Positions 14,392 through 21,433 of a stretch of 22,454 bases of DNA are shown here, piece by piece. Origin of the DNA: Actinomycetota bacterium. Lineage in GTDB: Bacteria; Actinomycetota; Acidimicrobiia; Acidimicrobiales; Ilumatobacteraceae. The notes beneath the pieces are model-generated. The model was not told where the DNA came from. It saw only the letters and a list, made by a program, of their open reading frames with translations, and did not search any database. The stretch's first letter is position 1, and each line of letters opens with the position of its first letter. The stretch covers positions 1 to 22,454 of the forward strand of contig SYNW01000127.1 of the NCBI GenBank assembly GCA_005805045.1, written 5' to 3'. The position numbers were made by a program, and so were the translations under genes.

Positions 14392-15878
14392 CGTGGGGAG
14401 AGTTCTCGTCTCTTGGCCAACCCAATCAAGACGAGTGCGATCAGTAATGCGAAGATATATGGTGCGTCGCCCAATCGAGAATAGAAAGTCCTACCTGAAC
14501 GTAATGGAACATCGACGATCAAAGTTTGCGCGACACCAATGTCAAGACGATCGATTATTTTTCCTTGCGGTGAAATCACGGCGCTGAATCCGGTTGTTGC
14601 GGCCTGAAGCGTCCATCGACTGGTTTCGCGGGCGCGCAGTGAGTTCGTGGCAAGTTGCTGAGACTGCAAAATGGTGCCCGTATAACTTGAACCATTGGTT
14701 GGGTTAACTAAAACTTTGCCGCCTGCTTCGACGCCACTGTTGGCTCGTCCCGAAAAAAACGCCTCCCACGAAATTACGACGGCAACTTTGGTGTTTTTCA
14801 TGTCAAGTACCGCCGGGTCTTGGCCGGCCACCGCGTCATTTGGAATGCGATTCATTGGAGCGCCGATTGCGCTTAGAAAACTGCGCAAACCACTCGGCAC
14901 GTATTCTCCAAACGGAACGCGGCGCACTTTGTCATAACGAGAGGTGATTTCACCGGTTGGTTTCACGACTACTTGGGCATTGGTGAATTTGCTTGGACCA
15001 GCGTCTTCGGTGATGCCAACCACAAATTCGGCGTCGAGTCGTGCGGCTTCGGCAACTATTTCGGTGAATTCTTTGCTTGTTTTGAATTCGACCACGTCGA
15101 TTACGTTTTCAGGCCAGAGCACAGCATCCAAATTGTCGGTTCGCAGCAGAGTTCGCGTTACTTTCAAGTGGCGGTCGACGGCGTCACGCGCCGAAGCATT
15201 GATTGCGAGGACACCTTGTGGCCCGCCACCCTGGACCAGGGCGATGCGCAGAGTTTCACCGGTTGGATTTGACGACGAGATCGTTAGTGCAAAGGTTTGC
15301 AGTGCGACTAAAACGACTGCGAGTCGAAACACTTTCGCACGTGATTCACGTCGGTTGAAATATGCAGCGAAGATGGCGCCAAATTGCAGTACAAACCAGG
15401 TCGCCAAGATTGGGCCGCCAACAGATACGACATCAGCAATCGCGGTTTGTGAAATCGCAATCGGAAGCGTGGCGAGCGGAACCCCGCCAAATGGAAGCGA
15501 GAAGCGCAACACCTCTGCCAAACAATGACTAATCGGGCGCGTGACTGGCGTGTTGCCAAATTCGCCAGCGGCGACTGCGGCGACGCCGTGAAACAGAGAA
15601 AAGATCAAGACTGCGGCGACGTATCCGGGAGCCGTGAGCCACCACATCCACATCATTCCAAGGCTCAGCCATCCGAACGCAAACACCGTGCCGAGCACGA
15701 AAAGTTCAAGTCGGCCGAGCGCCAGATTGCAAAGTGCAAAAAATGTCGCGATTCCGATGATTGCCAAAGGCCACCATCCCCATGGAGGCAGACTGAAGCC
15801 AACGAGTAGACCGCACGGCAGGGCGCCGATTTTTCGCGCGCGTGCCGAATTTTTGAACAATGCAAGATTGAACTTCAT
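14388..15878 (-). CDS. lnt: Apolipoprotein N-acyltransferase Lnt, with Ser in place of the catalytic Cys
   Basis: Lnt adds the third acyl chain to the N-terminal cysteine of lipoproteins at the outer face of the inner membrane. This 496-residue protein has the family layout: about six hydrophobic N-terminal segments (to about residue 200), a nitrilase-type domain (about 208-460) and a final membrane helix (about 471-487). Expected triad members are Glu257 in LWPENV and Lys317 in RYDKVRRVPFGEYVPSG, with the helper Glu325. At the nucleophile position, where VCYE or ICWE is usual, the sequence is VVISWEAFF, giving Ser370; the codon is TCG at 14769-14771. The NPTNGSSYTGTILQSQQ stretch follows as normal. 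The start overlaps the protease stop and the stop overlaps the epimerase start, both as ATGA. Family is clear; activity is uncertain. Confidence 0.88.
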   Translation of the reverse strand: MKFNLALFKNSARARKIGALPCGLLVGFSLPPWGWWPLAIIGIATFFALCNLALGRLELFVLGTVFAFGWLSLGMMWMWWLTAPGYVAAVLIFSLFHGVAAVAAGEFGNTPVTRPISHCLAEVLRFSLPFGGVPLATLPIAISQTAIADVVSVGGPILATWFVLQFGAIFAAYFNRRESRAKVFRLAVVLVALQTFALTISSSNPTGETLRIALVQGGGPQGVLAINASARDAVDRHLKVTRTLLRTDNLDAVLWPENVIDVVEFKTSKEFTEIVAEAARLDAEFVVGITEDAGPSKFTNAQVVVKPTGEITSRYDKVRRVPFGEYVPSGLRSFLSAIGAPMNRIPNDAVAGQDPAVLDMKNTKVAVVISWEAFFSGRANSGVEAGGKVLVNPTNGSSYTGTILQSQQLATNSLRARETSRWTLQAATTGFSAVISPQGKIIDRLDIGVAQTLIVDVPLRSGRTFYSRLGDAPYIFALLIALVLIGLAKRRELSPR

Positions 15879-16768
15879 CGAAATGGATCTTCGGTGCGAA
15901 GTAAAATTTGAAGTTGGGCAATTCTTTCGTGTGCCGGCGGGTGCGAAGCAACCACAATGCTGTTTGTTGACTGGCGATCACCAAGATCAGATTCGTCATT
16001 GACTCGTTTGAGCGCCGTGAGAAGTTCATTGCCGAAACCCATGTGCACCGCGCGTTGGTCGGCCTGAAATTCAGATCCATGTCCAACGGCACTGCTCAGC
16101 GCTTGCGCCACGACCAGACCTGCCACAAAAAGTGAGGAGACGACCGTCAGTGCCGCAGAGATCAGCAAGCCAAAAAACTTCAACGCGGTGAGTTTTGAAC
16201 TAAATGTATTCGATATTGCTTCAGCAAGCCGTTGCAAGATAAAGCCCACTCGCGCGAGTAACAAAATCGGCAAACTTAGCCATTGCGCGATCGTTAATGC
16301 AACCGTGTGCGAGCCGAGATGGTGACTTAGTTCGTGGGCCAGAACGCCGGAGAGTTCGCTTTCGTCGAGTTCATTAATCGCATACGACGAGACCACTACA
16401 AGGTGACCACCAGAGGCGAAAGCATTGATGTCTTGACTGTCAACGACCGCGAGCACGAAACTTTCAGTACTGATGTGATTTGCTTGGGCAACTTTGCGCC
16501 ACGATTTGTGAAGAGTCGCCGCTTCTTGCGGCGTCGGCTTGCGTGCATTGAGCAGTCGTGCAAGAAAAATTCGCTGAACCGATTTTGAGAACAGCACGAT
16601 GCCGAGCGCGAGAGAGGCAAATGCAAAAAGCGGATACGAAACGTCGGTGAAACGCCAAAACGGTAGCCAAAAAATTACGATTGCGATCAGCCAGATCGGT
16701 ATCAGAGCCGCGACAGGCGCCAACGCACCAATCGCCGCAGAATCGACCTGTCGTTTGGCGGTGGACAC
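15875..16768 (-). CDS. M48-family membrane zinc metalloprotease (HtpX-like)
   Basis: A 297-residue integral membrane protease. Hydrophobic segments lie at about 13-35, 44-62, 157-180 and 197-223. The zinc motif HELSH is at 145-149 in LSGVLAHELSHHLGSHTVAL, and the third ligand is likely Glu233 in GSEFQADQRAV, the standard M48 arrangement. NAFASGGHLVVVSS before it is the usual substrate-edge strand. HtpX relatives degrade misfolded membrane proteins. The GTG at 16768 is the only upstream start, since an in-frame TGA lies two codons before it; no ribosome site is seen. It is first in an operon with lnt and a galM-like gene and diverges from lgt across a short gap. Coupling to both Lnt and Lgt suggests an envelope quality-control role, which is inference. 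Confidence 0.85.
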   Translation of the reverse strand: MSTAKRQVDSAAIGALAPVAALIPIWLIAIVIFWLPFWRFTDVSYPLFAFASLALGIVLFSKSVQRIFLARLLNARKPTPQEAATLHKSWRKVAQANHISTESFVLAVVDSQDINAFASGGHLVVVSSYAINELDESELSGVLAHELSHHLGSHTVALTIAQWLSLPILLLARVGFILQRLAEAISNTFSSKLTALKFFGLLISAALTVVSSLFVAGLVVAQALSSAVGHGSEFQADQRAVHMGFGNELLTALKRVNDESDLGDRQSTNSIVVASHPPAHERIAQLQILLRTEDPFR

Positions 16769-16830
16769 ACATCAAGTAGACCAGCAAAGAGCGCAGATAG
16801 ACAACCGTTCGCTGGTTCGTCATTGAGAAC

Positions 16831-16836
16831 TAGTCT
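16831..16836 (+). promoter_or_regulatory. -10 element for lgt, leaderless arrangement
   Basis: TAGTCT is followed by seven bases (GAACCTG) and the ATG at 16844. No ribosome site precedes this ATG. The geometry favours 16844 over the TTG at 16823. No good -35 is seen at the matching distance. Confidence 0.45.
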
Positions 16837-16843
16837 GAACCTG

Positions 16844-17656
16844 ATGTTTGCGAGTTTGCCAAGCCCATCTGCGGGTTCGCTTGTGATTGGCCCGTTGCGA
16901 TTCAATGCATACGGATTAATGATCGCGCTTGGCGTGGTCGCCGCAGTTTGGTTGTTTAAAAAACGCCTCACCCATAGACAGCTGGGCAAACCTGAAGACG
17001 CAGGATCAATCGCGATGATCGCCGTGCCAGTCGGCATTGTTGGGGCGCGTGTTTATCACGTGATCACTGATTGGGAACGTTTTGATGGTCGCCGATTTGA
17101 TGTCGTGAAAATTTGGGAAGGTGGCCTCGGCATTTGGGGAGGAATTGCAATAGGTGTTGTTGCCGGCGCCATGGTGTTGAAGAGCAAGAACATTCCGATT
17201 GCGGCGGGCCTGACTTGTGTTGCACCAGCACTAGCACTTGCTCAGTCGATTGGGCGATGGGGGAACTGGTTCAACCAGGAACTTTTTGGTAAACCCACGA
17301 CATTGTTGTGGGCATTGCAAGTTTCTCCGGGCAAGGCCCAGGCGGCTGGGTTTGAAGTCGGCACCACTTTTCATCCGACCTTCCTATATGAGTCGCTGGG
17401 CTGTCTGTTCATTTGTGTCGCACTGATAAAGGCCGAGAAGCGTCGTAAATTCAGAGACGGAGATCTGTTCGCAATGTATGTCGCAGGGTATACATTTTTG
17501 CGATTTTTCGTCGAGTCTTTGCGCATTGACGAGACAAAAAATGTTGCAGGTTTACGTTTGAATCAATGGACTTCAATAGCGGTATTTTCTTGTGCGGTCG
17601 TCTATCTGGCGGCTGCCAAAAGAATCTCTACGAATTCACGGAGCGAAGCCGCTTAG
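16844..17656 (+). CDS. lgt: Prolipoprotein diacylglyceryl transferase Lgt
   Basis: Lgt transfers a diacylglyceryl group from phosphatidylglycerol to the lipobox cysteine, the first step of lipoprotein maturation at the inner membrane. The 270-residue protein has about seven hydrophobic segments. Family marks are PLRFNAYGLMIALGV near the N-terminus, VGIVGARVYHVITDW, IWEGGLGIWGG and the signature GRWGNWFNQELFG (137-149), followed by HPTFLYES and a late YTFLRFFVESLR. The start at ATG 16844 is chosen because relatives commonly begin with a similar short SxPSPS leader and because a TAGTCT -10 lies seven bases upstream; TTG 16823 would add seven residues. The last 29 bases overlap the convergent galT gene. 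Lnt is encoded divergently two genes away, so both ends of the pathway are here; lspA is not. Confidence 0.93.
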   Translation: MFASLPSPSAGSLVIGPLRFNAYGLMIALGVVAAVWLFKKRLTHRQLGKPEDAGSIAMIAVPVGIVGARVYHVITDWERFDGRRFDVVKIWEGGLGIWGGIAIGVVAGAMVLKSKNIPIAAGLTCVAPALALAQSIGRWGNWFNQELFGKPTTLLWALQVSPGKAQAAGFEVGTTFHPTFLYESLGCLFICVALIKAEKRRKFRDGDLFAMYVAGYTFLRFFVESLRIDETKNVAGLRLNQWTSIAVFSCAVVYLAAAKRISTNSRSEAA

Positions 17657-18455
17657 CAAGATCTTCTGGATTTACCGGGTTAAAAAATTCGCCGGTTGCA
17701 ATTTCGGCTGCGGCGATGAAGCGAGAAACATCTTTGTCGCGCCAAGGTGAAATGATCTCGACATTCAGCCACGCATCTGAATAGTTTTTTGCATCTTGGT
17801 TTATCCACATCATGTACGGCGTCTTGCTTTCAAAGAGCCGATCAAGTCGTTGTAGCACATCTTTCAGAATTGTTGCGAATGATGTTCGGTCTTGCGAACT
17901 TAATGCCGAGAGATTCGCGACTTGATTTTGTGGTGCGATTTCAATCGATACGGGATAGATCGGCGCCGAAATCACCCAGGCGGCCCAGCCGTCGTGTTCG
18001 ACGATGCGTCGTTGTTGATCCGAACCTGGACGCCATTTGTTTTTGAGTCGCTGCTCGGTGCGTTGCGGTATGTGGTCGAATGCGTAAATTTGACCGTGCG
18101 GGTGATCAATCGTTGCACCAACTTCGCGACCGCGATTCTCGAATATTAGGACGCTTTGTACATCTGGGCGACTCATCAGCGCGACGCTGCGTGAAGCCCA
18201 CAAGTCGACGAGTTCCGTAATATTTTCAACCGATAAATCGGCCAGCGAAGAGTTGTGCTCGCTCGCGTAGAGCACGACCTCGCAACGATCGTCCGACATT
18301 GCGGGCCAACGATTGACAAATGATTTTATTTTGTATGGCTGTGGTGCTTCTAGGCCCCCCACGCAAAATGGACACTTATCACTCGGCAAATTTGGGCGAC
18401 TCTGTCGTGACTCGACAATGTGCACCAATGTGTTCAGCCATGGATCTTGTCGCAC
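17628..18455 (-). CDS. galT: Galactose-1-phosphate uridylyltransferase GalT (HIT superfamily)
   Basis: GalT swaps UMP between UDP-glucose and galactose-1-phosphate in the Leloir pathway. The 275-residue product has RQDPWLNTLVHIVESRQSRP at the start, the zinc-binding CPFC (Cys28, Cys31), FVNRWPAM, then ENRGREVGATIDHPHGQIYA, whose HPHGQ (118-122) holds the zinc-ligand His118 and the nucleophilic His120. It is shorter than E. coli GalT (348), with loss mostly at the C-terminus and before the Cys pair. The GTG at 18455 is the only possible start, because an in-frame stop precedes it by two codons. It has no ribosome site. Its 3' end overlaps lgt by 29 bases and its 5' end diverges from lacZ, whose promoter lies inside or beside its start. 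Together these form a galactose locus. Confidence 0.9.
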   Translation of the reverse strand: MRQDPWLNTLVHIVESRQSRPNLPSDKCPFCVGGLEAPQPYKIKSFVNRWPAMSDDRCEVVLYASEHNSSLADLSVENITELVDLWASRSVALMSRPDVQSVLIFENRGREVGATIDHPHGQIYAFDHIPQRTEQRLKNKWRPGSDQQRRIVEHDGWAAWVISAPIYPVSIEIAPQNQVANLSALSSQDRTSFATILKDVLQRLDRLFESKTPYMMWINQDAKNYSDAWLNVEIISPWRDKDVSRFIAAAEIATGEFFNPVNPEDLAKRLRSVNS

Positions 18456-18474
18456 AGATTAAGCAGTGTATCTT
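18447..18474 (+). promoter_or_regulatory. Candidate lacZ promoter (-35 TTGTCG, -10 TATCTT)
   Basis: TTGTCG (18447-18452) and TATCTT (18469-18474) are 16 bases apart, a near-consensus spacing. The -10 ends seven bases before an ATG at 18482, which is out of frame with lacZ and opens an 11-codon reading frame ending at 18517. The lacZ ATG lies at 18498. The promoter straddles the start of the divergent galT gene. Confidence 0.45.
18465..18470 (-). promoter_or_regulatory. Candidate -10 element for galT
   Basis: Minus-strand TACACT is followed by nine bases and the galT GTG at 18455, giving a nearly leaderless message. It overlaps the lacZ -10 by two bases on the other strand, so the two promoters cannot be occupied at once if both are real. 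The matching -35 is weak. Confidence 0.3.
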
Positions 18475-18497
18475 TTGAGCCATGGGCGACTTTTGCG

Positions 18498-21428
18498 ATG
18501 CTGCCAACAATCGGTAACTTGCGCCCGTGGGCTGACCCACGAATAAATCAAATTAATCGTTTGCCGATGCATTCGACAATCGTGCGCGAAAAGCGACTAT
18601 CGCTTGACGGCGAATGGTCGTTTAATCTGTTTTCGCACCCAGATGATGTCGATGCGGTTGTGTTGAAAGATTTGCAACGAGGCAAGACAGTGGTTGTACC
18701 AGGAAACTGGACGATGCAAGATACGGGTGACTTGCCGCACTACACGAATGTTCAGATGCCGTTTAGTGGGGCACCACCAGAGTTGCCAGAGCGAATCGCC
18801 ACGGGTGTCTATCGTCGCAGACTTGCAGTGCCAACTGATTGGTGTGGATCGCAAACCGTGCTCAGCGTGGGCGGCGCCGAGAGTGTGCATGCGGTATTCA
18901 TCAACGGCGAATTCGTTGGTTACGGCACCGATAGTCGTTTGCCCAGCGAATATGACATCAGCAAATTTCTTGTGACGGGCGAAAATATTTTGGCAATCGT
19001 TGTAGTGCGATATAGCGCGATGAGCTTTATCGAAGACCAAGACCAGTGGTGGATGGCTGGTTTGCATCGCAGCATTCACATCGAATCACGTGATGAAGTT
19101 TGCATTGTCGATGTTGTTTGCGACACAGATTTTGACAGCAAGAAAAAACTTGGCAATCTGACGACGACGACAGAAGTGCGATTTCTGGGTGATAACCAAG
19201 CTGGCTTCACAGTAAGGACGAGTTTGTTCTCACCAAGCGGAAAATTGGTTGGTCAGACACGGTCAAAGACTGTGCCACATGTTGCTACGCAACCGTATTT
19301 GTTTGTGGGTCACAAGACGAGTTTTAACTGGACGGTCAAAAATTGTGCGGCTTGGTCAGCCGAGGTACCAAACTTGTATCAAGTTGAAACTGAATTGGTC
19401 ACGGTTTTGGGCGAAGTGATCGAAACCGTGCGAACAAAAATTGGGTTTCGTCGAGTCGAAGTGAAAGATCGCAAACTTCTGGTCAACGGCCAGCCAATTT
19501 GGATTTTTGGCGTCAACCGTCATGATCACCACCCGGATACTGGCAGCACAGTTTCGATTGAGGATATGCGTCGTGATTTGGTCGTGATGCGTAGCCATAA
19601 CATCACGGCGATTCGCTGTTCGCATTACCCGAATAACAGCGCCTTTTATCAACTCTGCGATGAACTCGGCATGTATGTGGTCGACGAAGCCAACATTGAG
19701 GGTCACGCATTTAACACGAGCATCTGCGATGACGACAGTTATCGTTCGGCGTTCGTCGAGCGAGGCGCGCGAATGGTGCAGCGCGATCGAAACCATCCGT
19801 CGATAATTTTGTGGAGTCTCGGCAACGAAACCGGGTACGGCGCCAATCACGACGCACTAGCAGGATGGATTAGGCGCACTGACTCTTCGCGGCCGTTGCA
19901 TTATGAAGGTGCAATTTTTCATGGTGACAAAAATCGAATTTCGACTTCGAATTGGGTTGATGGTGGCTTGCGTGCGAGCGACATTGTCTGCCCGATGTAT
20001 GCGTCGATTGACGCGATAAAAAAATATGGAGATAGTGGTCTTGGCACGCGTCCGTTAATAATGTGCGAATACAGCCACGCGATGGGCAATTCGAACGGAT
20101 CGTTGGCCGACTATTGGCAAGTGATCGGCACGACTTCTGGTCTACAGGGTGGTTTCATTTGGGAGTTCAAAGATCATGGCTTGCGTCAGCGAGTTGGTGC
20201 AGACAAATTGCGTCTGGCGGTAGGTGGAGATTTTGGGGATCTACCGAACGACAGAAATTTTGTGGCTGACGGACTTGTTTCGTCAGACTGCGAGCCGCAC
20301 CCGGCGATGCAAGAGGTCGCCTGGGTCTACCGTCCCATAACTGCTGAGTCTCGGCGAGTCAATGGTCGTAAAAAAATATTGCTGACCAACCGACAATCTT
20401 TTGTTGGTTCAGAAGATTATGTTGCAAGTTTTGAATTGTTGGTCGACGGCAAAGTGACCAAGCATGGAAAGTTGCCCGCATGGAAGGTCGATGCAAAGTC
20501 GACGAAACTTTTTGCGCTGCCATGCCCGGTTGTGGCGCCCACAAAAAGTGATGTGTACCTAAATATTTATTGGCGCCTTAAACGTGATCAGTGGTTTGCA
20601 CCGAAGCATCACTGCGTTGCGTGGGATCAAATTGAACTGCAACGCAAGCCTCGCACCAAGGTCAAAGTCGAGTTACGCGGCGGTGCGGCGGACCACGGAT
20701 CAATTTCGGCGTTTGAAAAGTTGCTGGTTTCGCCTGTTGGTTTGTGCGTTTGGCGTGCGCCTGTGGACAATGACGGCTATAAGTTGATGCCCGAGTTGCT
20801 CGAAAAGCAGGGTACTGGTGGTCAAGCGCTCAGAAATTGGCAGCAGGTTGGTTTGGATCGAGTGAGCGCCGAAGATCTTGTTGATCACAAAGTGGTGCGT
20901 ACATCCAGCAAAGATGGTCGGACAATAATCTTTGAACATCGTGTCGTCGTGCCGAAATCGCTGGACGATCTGCCGCGAATCGGAGTTCAGTTTTCTTTGC
21001 CAGATGGGTTTGACTCGATCAGATGGTTTGGGCGAGGCCCTGGTGAGAATTATCCGGATCGAAACAGCGGTTCGATGCTCGGTGAATGGACAGCAGTGCC
21101 GGACGTACAGCCATATTTGGTGCCCCAAGAGTTTGGTTTGCGCACCGACATGCGTTGGCTGGAATTGATTTCAAGTAGTTCAGGCCAAATCGTGCGAGTT
21201 GAAGTTCTAGAACCTTCGGCGATGCATTTTTCGGCGACCAATTATTCTGCGCACGACTTATTCGCCGCAGAGAATCAAGTCGATTTGCGGCCGCGAAAAG
21301 AGTTGGTTGTGCACTTGGACGTCGCGCACCGTGGGTTAGGCACTGCAAGTTGTGGCCCCGATGTTCTGAAAAAGTATCGACTGCAGGCGGGAAAATATTT
21401 GTTTTCATATCGAGTAACCGTTAGTTAG
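18498..21428 (+). CDS. lacZ: Beta-galactosidase, GH2 (LacZ type)
   Basis: A 976-residue LacZ-type enzyme that cleaves terminal beta-galactosides such as lactose. Domain order is the GH2 sugar-binding domain with RLSLDGEWSFNLF and VVPGNWTMQ, the immunoglobulin-like domain, the TIM barrel from about 350, and the C-terminal Bgal small-chain domain with RWFGRGPGENYPDR and DMRWLELISS. Active-site elements are RCSHYPNN, the acid/base Glu444 in SLGNETGYG and the nucleophile Glu524 in MCEYSHAMGNSNGSL. No signal peptide is seen, so it is likely cytoplasmic. The open frame begins at 18420, but ATG 18498 (LPTIGNLRPWADP, then INRLPMHS) matches the usual LacZ start. No ribosome site precedes it. It is slightly shorter than E. 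coli LacZ (1023). A GH36 gene starts five bases after its stop. Confidence 0.94.
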   Translation: MLPTIGNLRPWADPRINQINRLPMHSTIVREKRLSLDGEWSFNLFSHPDDVDAVVLKDLQRGKTVVVPGNWTMQDTGDLPHYTNVQMPFSGAPPELPERIATGVYRRRLAVPTDWCGSQTVLSVGGAESVHAVFINGEFVGYGTDSRLPSEYDISKFLVTGENILAIVVVRYSAMSFIEDQDQWWMAGLHRSIHIESRDEVCIVDVVCDTDFDSKKKLGNLTTTTEVRFLGDNQAGFTVRTSLFSPSGKLVGQTRSKTVPHVATQPYLFVGHKTSFNWTVKNCAAWSAEVPNLYQVETELVTVLGEVIETVRTKIGFRRVEVKDRKLLVNGQPIWIFGVNRHDHHPDTGSTVSIEDMRRDLVVMRSHNITAIRCSHYPNNSAFYQLCDELGMYVVDEANIEGHAFNTSICDDDSYRSAFVERGARMVQRDRNHPSIILWSLGNETGYGANHDALAGWIRRTDSSRPLHYEGAIFHGDKNRISTSNWVDGGLRASDIVCPMYASIDAIKKYGDSGLGTRPLIMCEYSHAMGNSNGSLADYWQVIGTTSGLQGGFIWEFKDHGLRQRVGADKLRLAVGGDFGDLPNDRNFVADGLVSSDCEPHPAMQEVAWVYRPITAESRRVNGRKKILLTNRQSFVGSEDYVASFELLVDGKVTKHGKLPAWKVDAKSTKLFALPCPVVAPTKSDVYLNIYWRLKRDQWFAPKHHCVAWDQIELQRKPRTKVKVELRGGAADHGSISAFEKLLVSPVGLCVWRAPVDNDGYKLMPELLEKQGTGGQALRNWQQVGLDRVSAEDLVDHKVVRTSSKDGRTIIFEHRVVVPKSLDDLPRIGVQFSLPDGFDSIRWFGRGPGENYPDRNSGSMLGEWTAVPDVQPYLVPQEFGLRTDMRWLELISSSSGQIVRVEVLEPSAMHFSATNYSAHDLFAAENQVDLRPRKELVVHLDVAHRGLGTASCGPDVLKKYRLQAGKYLFSYRVTVS

Positions 21429-21433
21429 CAACC

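Noticed and set aside
14944..15528. 194-codon plus-strand reading frame opposite lnt
   Set aside because: Low-complexity Ser/Thr/Arg-rich shadow of the lnt codons; lnt itself is clearly coding.
18456..18473. AGAT...ATCT dyad between galT and lacZ as a repressor operator
   Set aside because: Only four bases per arm match; no better palindrome is present.
18420..18497. Longer lacZ frame from 18420
   Set aside because: It is antisense to galT and unlike LacZ; the recognisable LacZ N-terminus starts at 18498.
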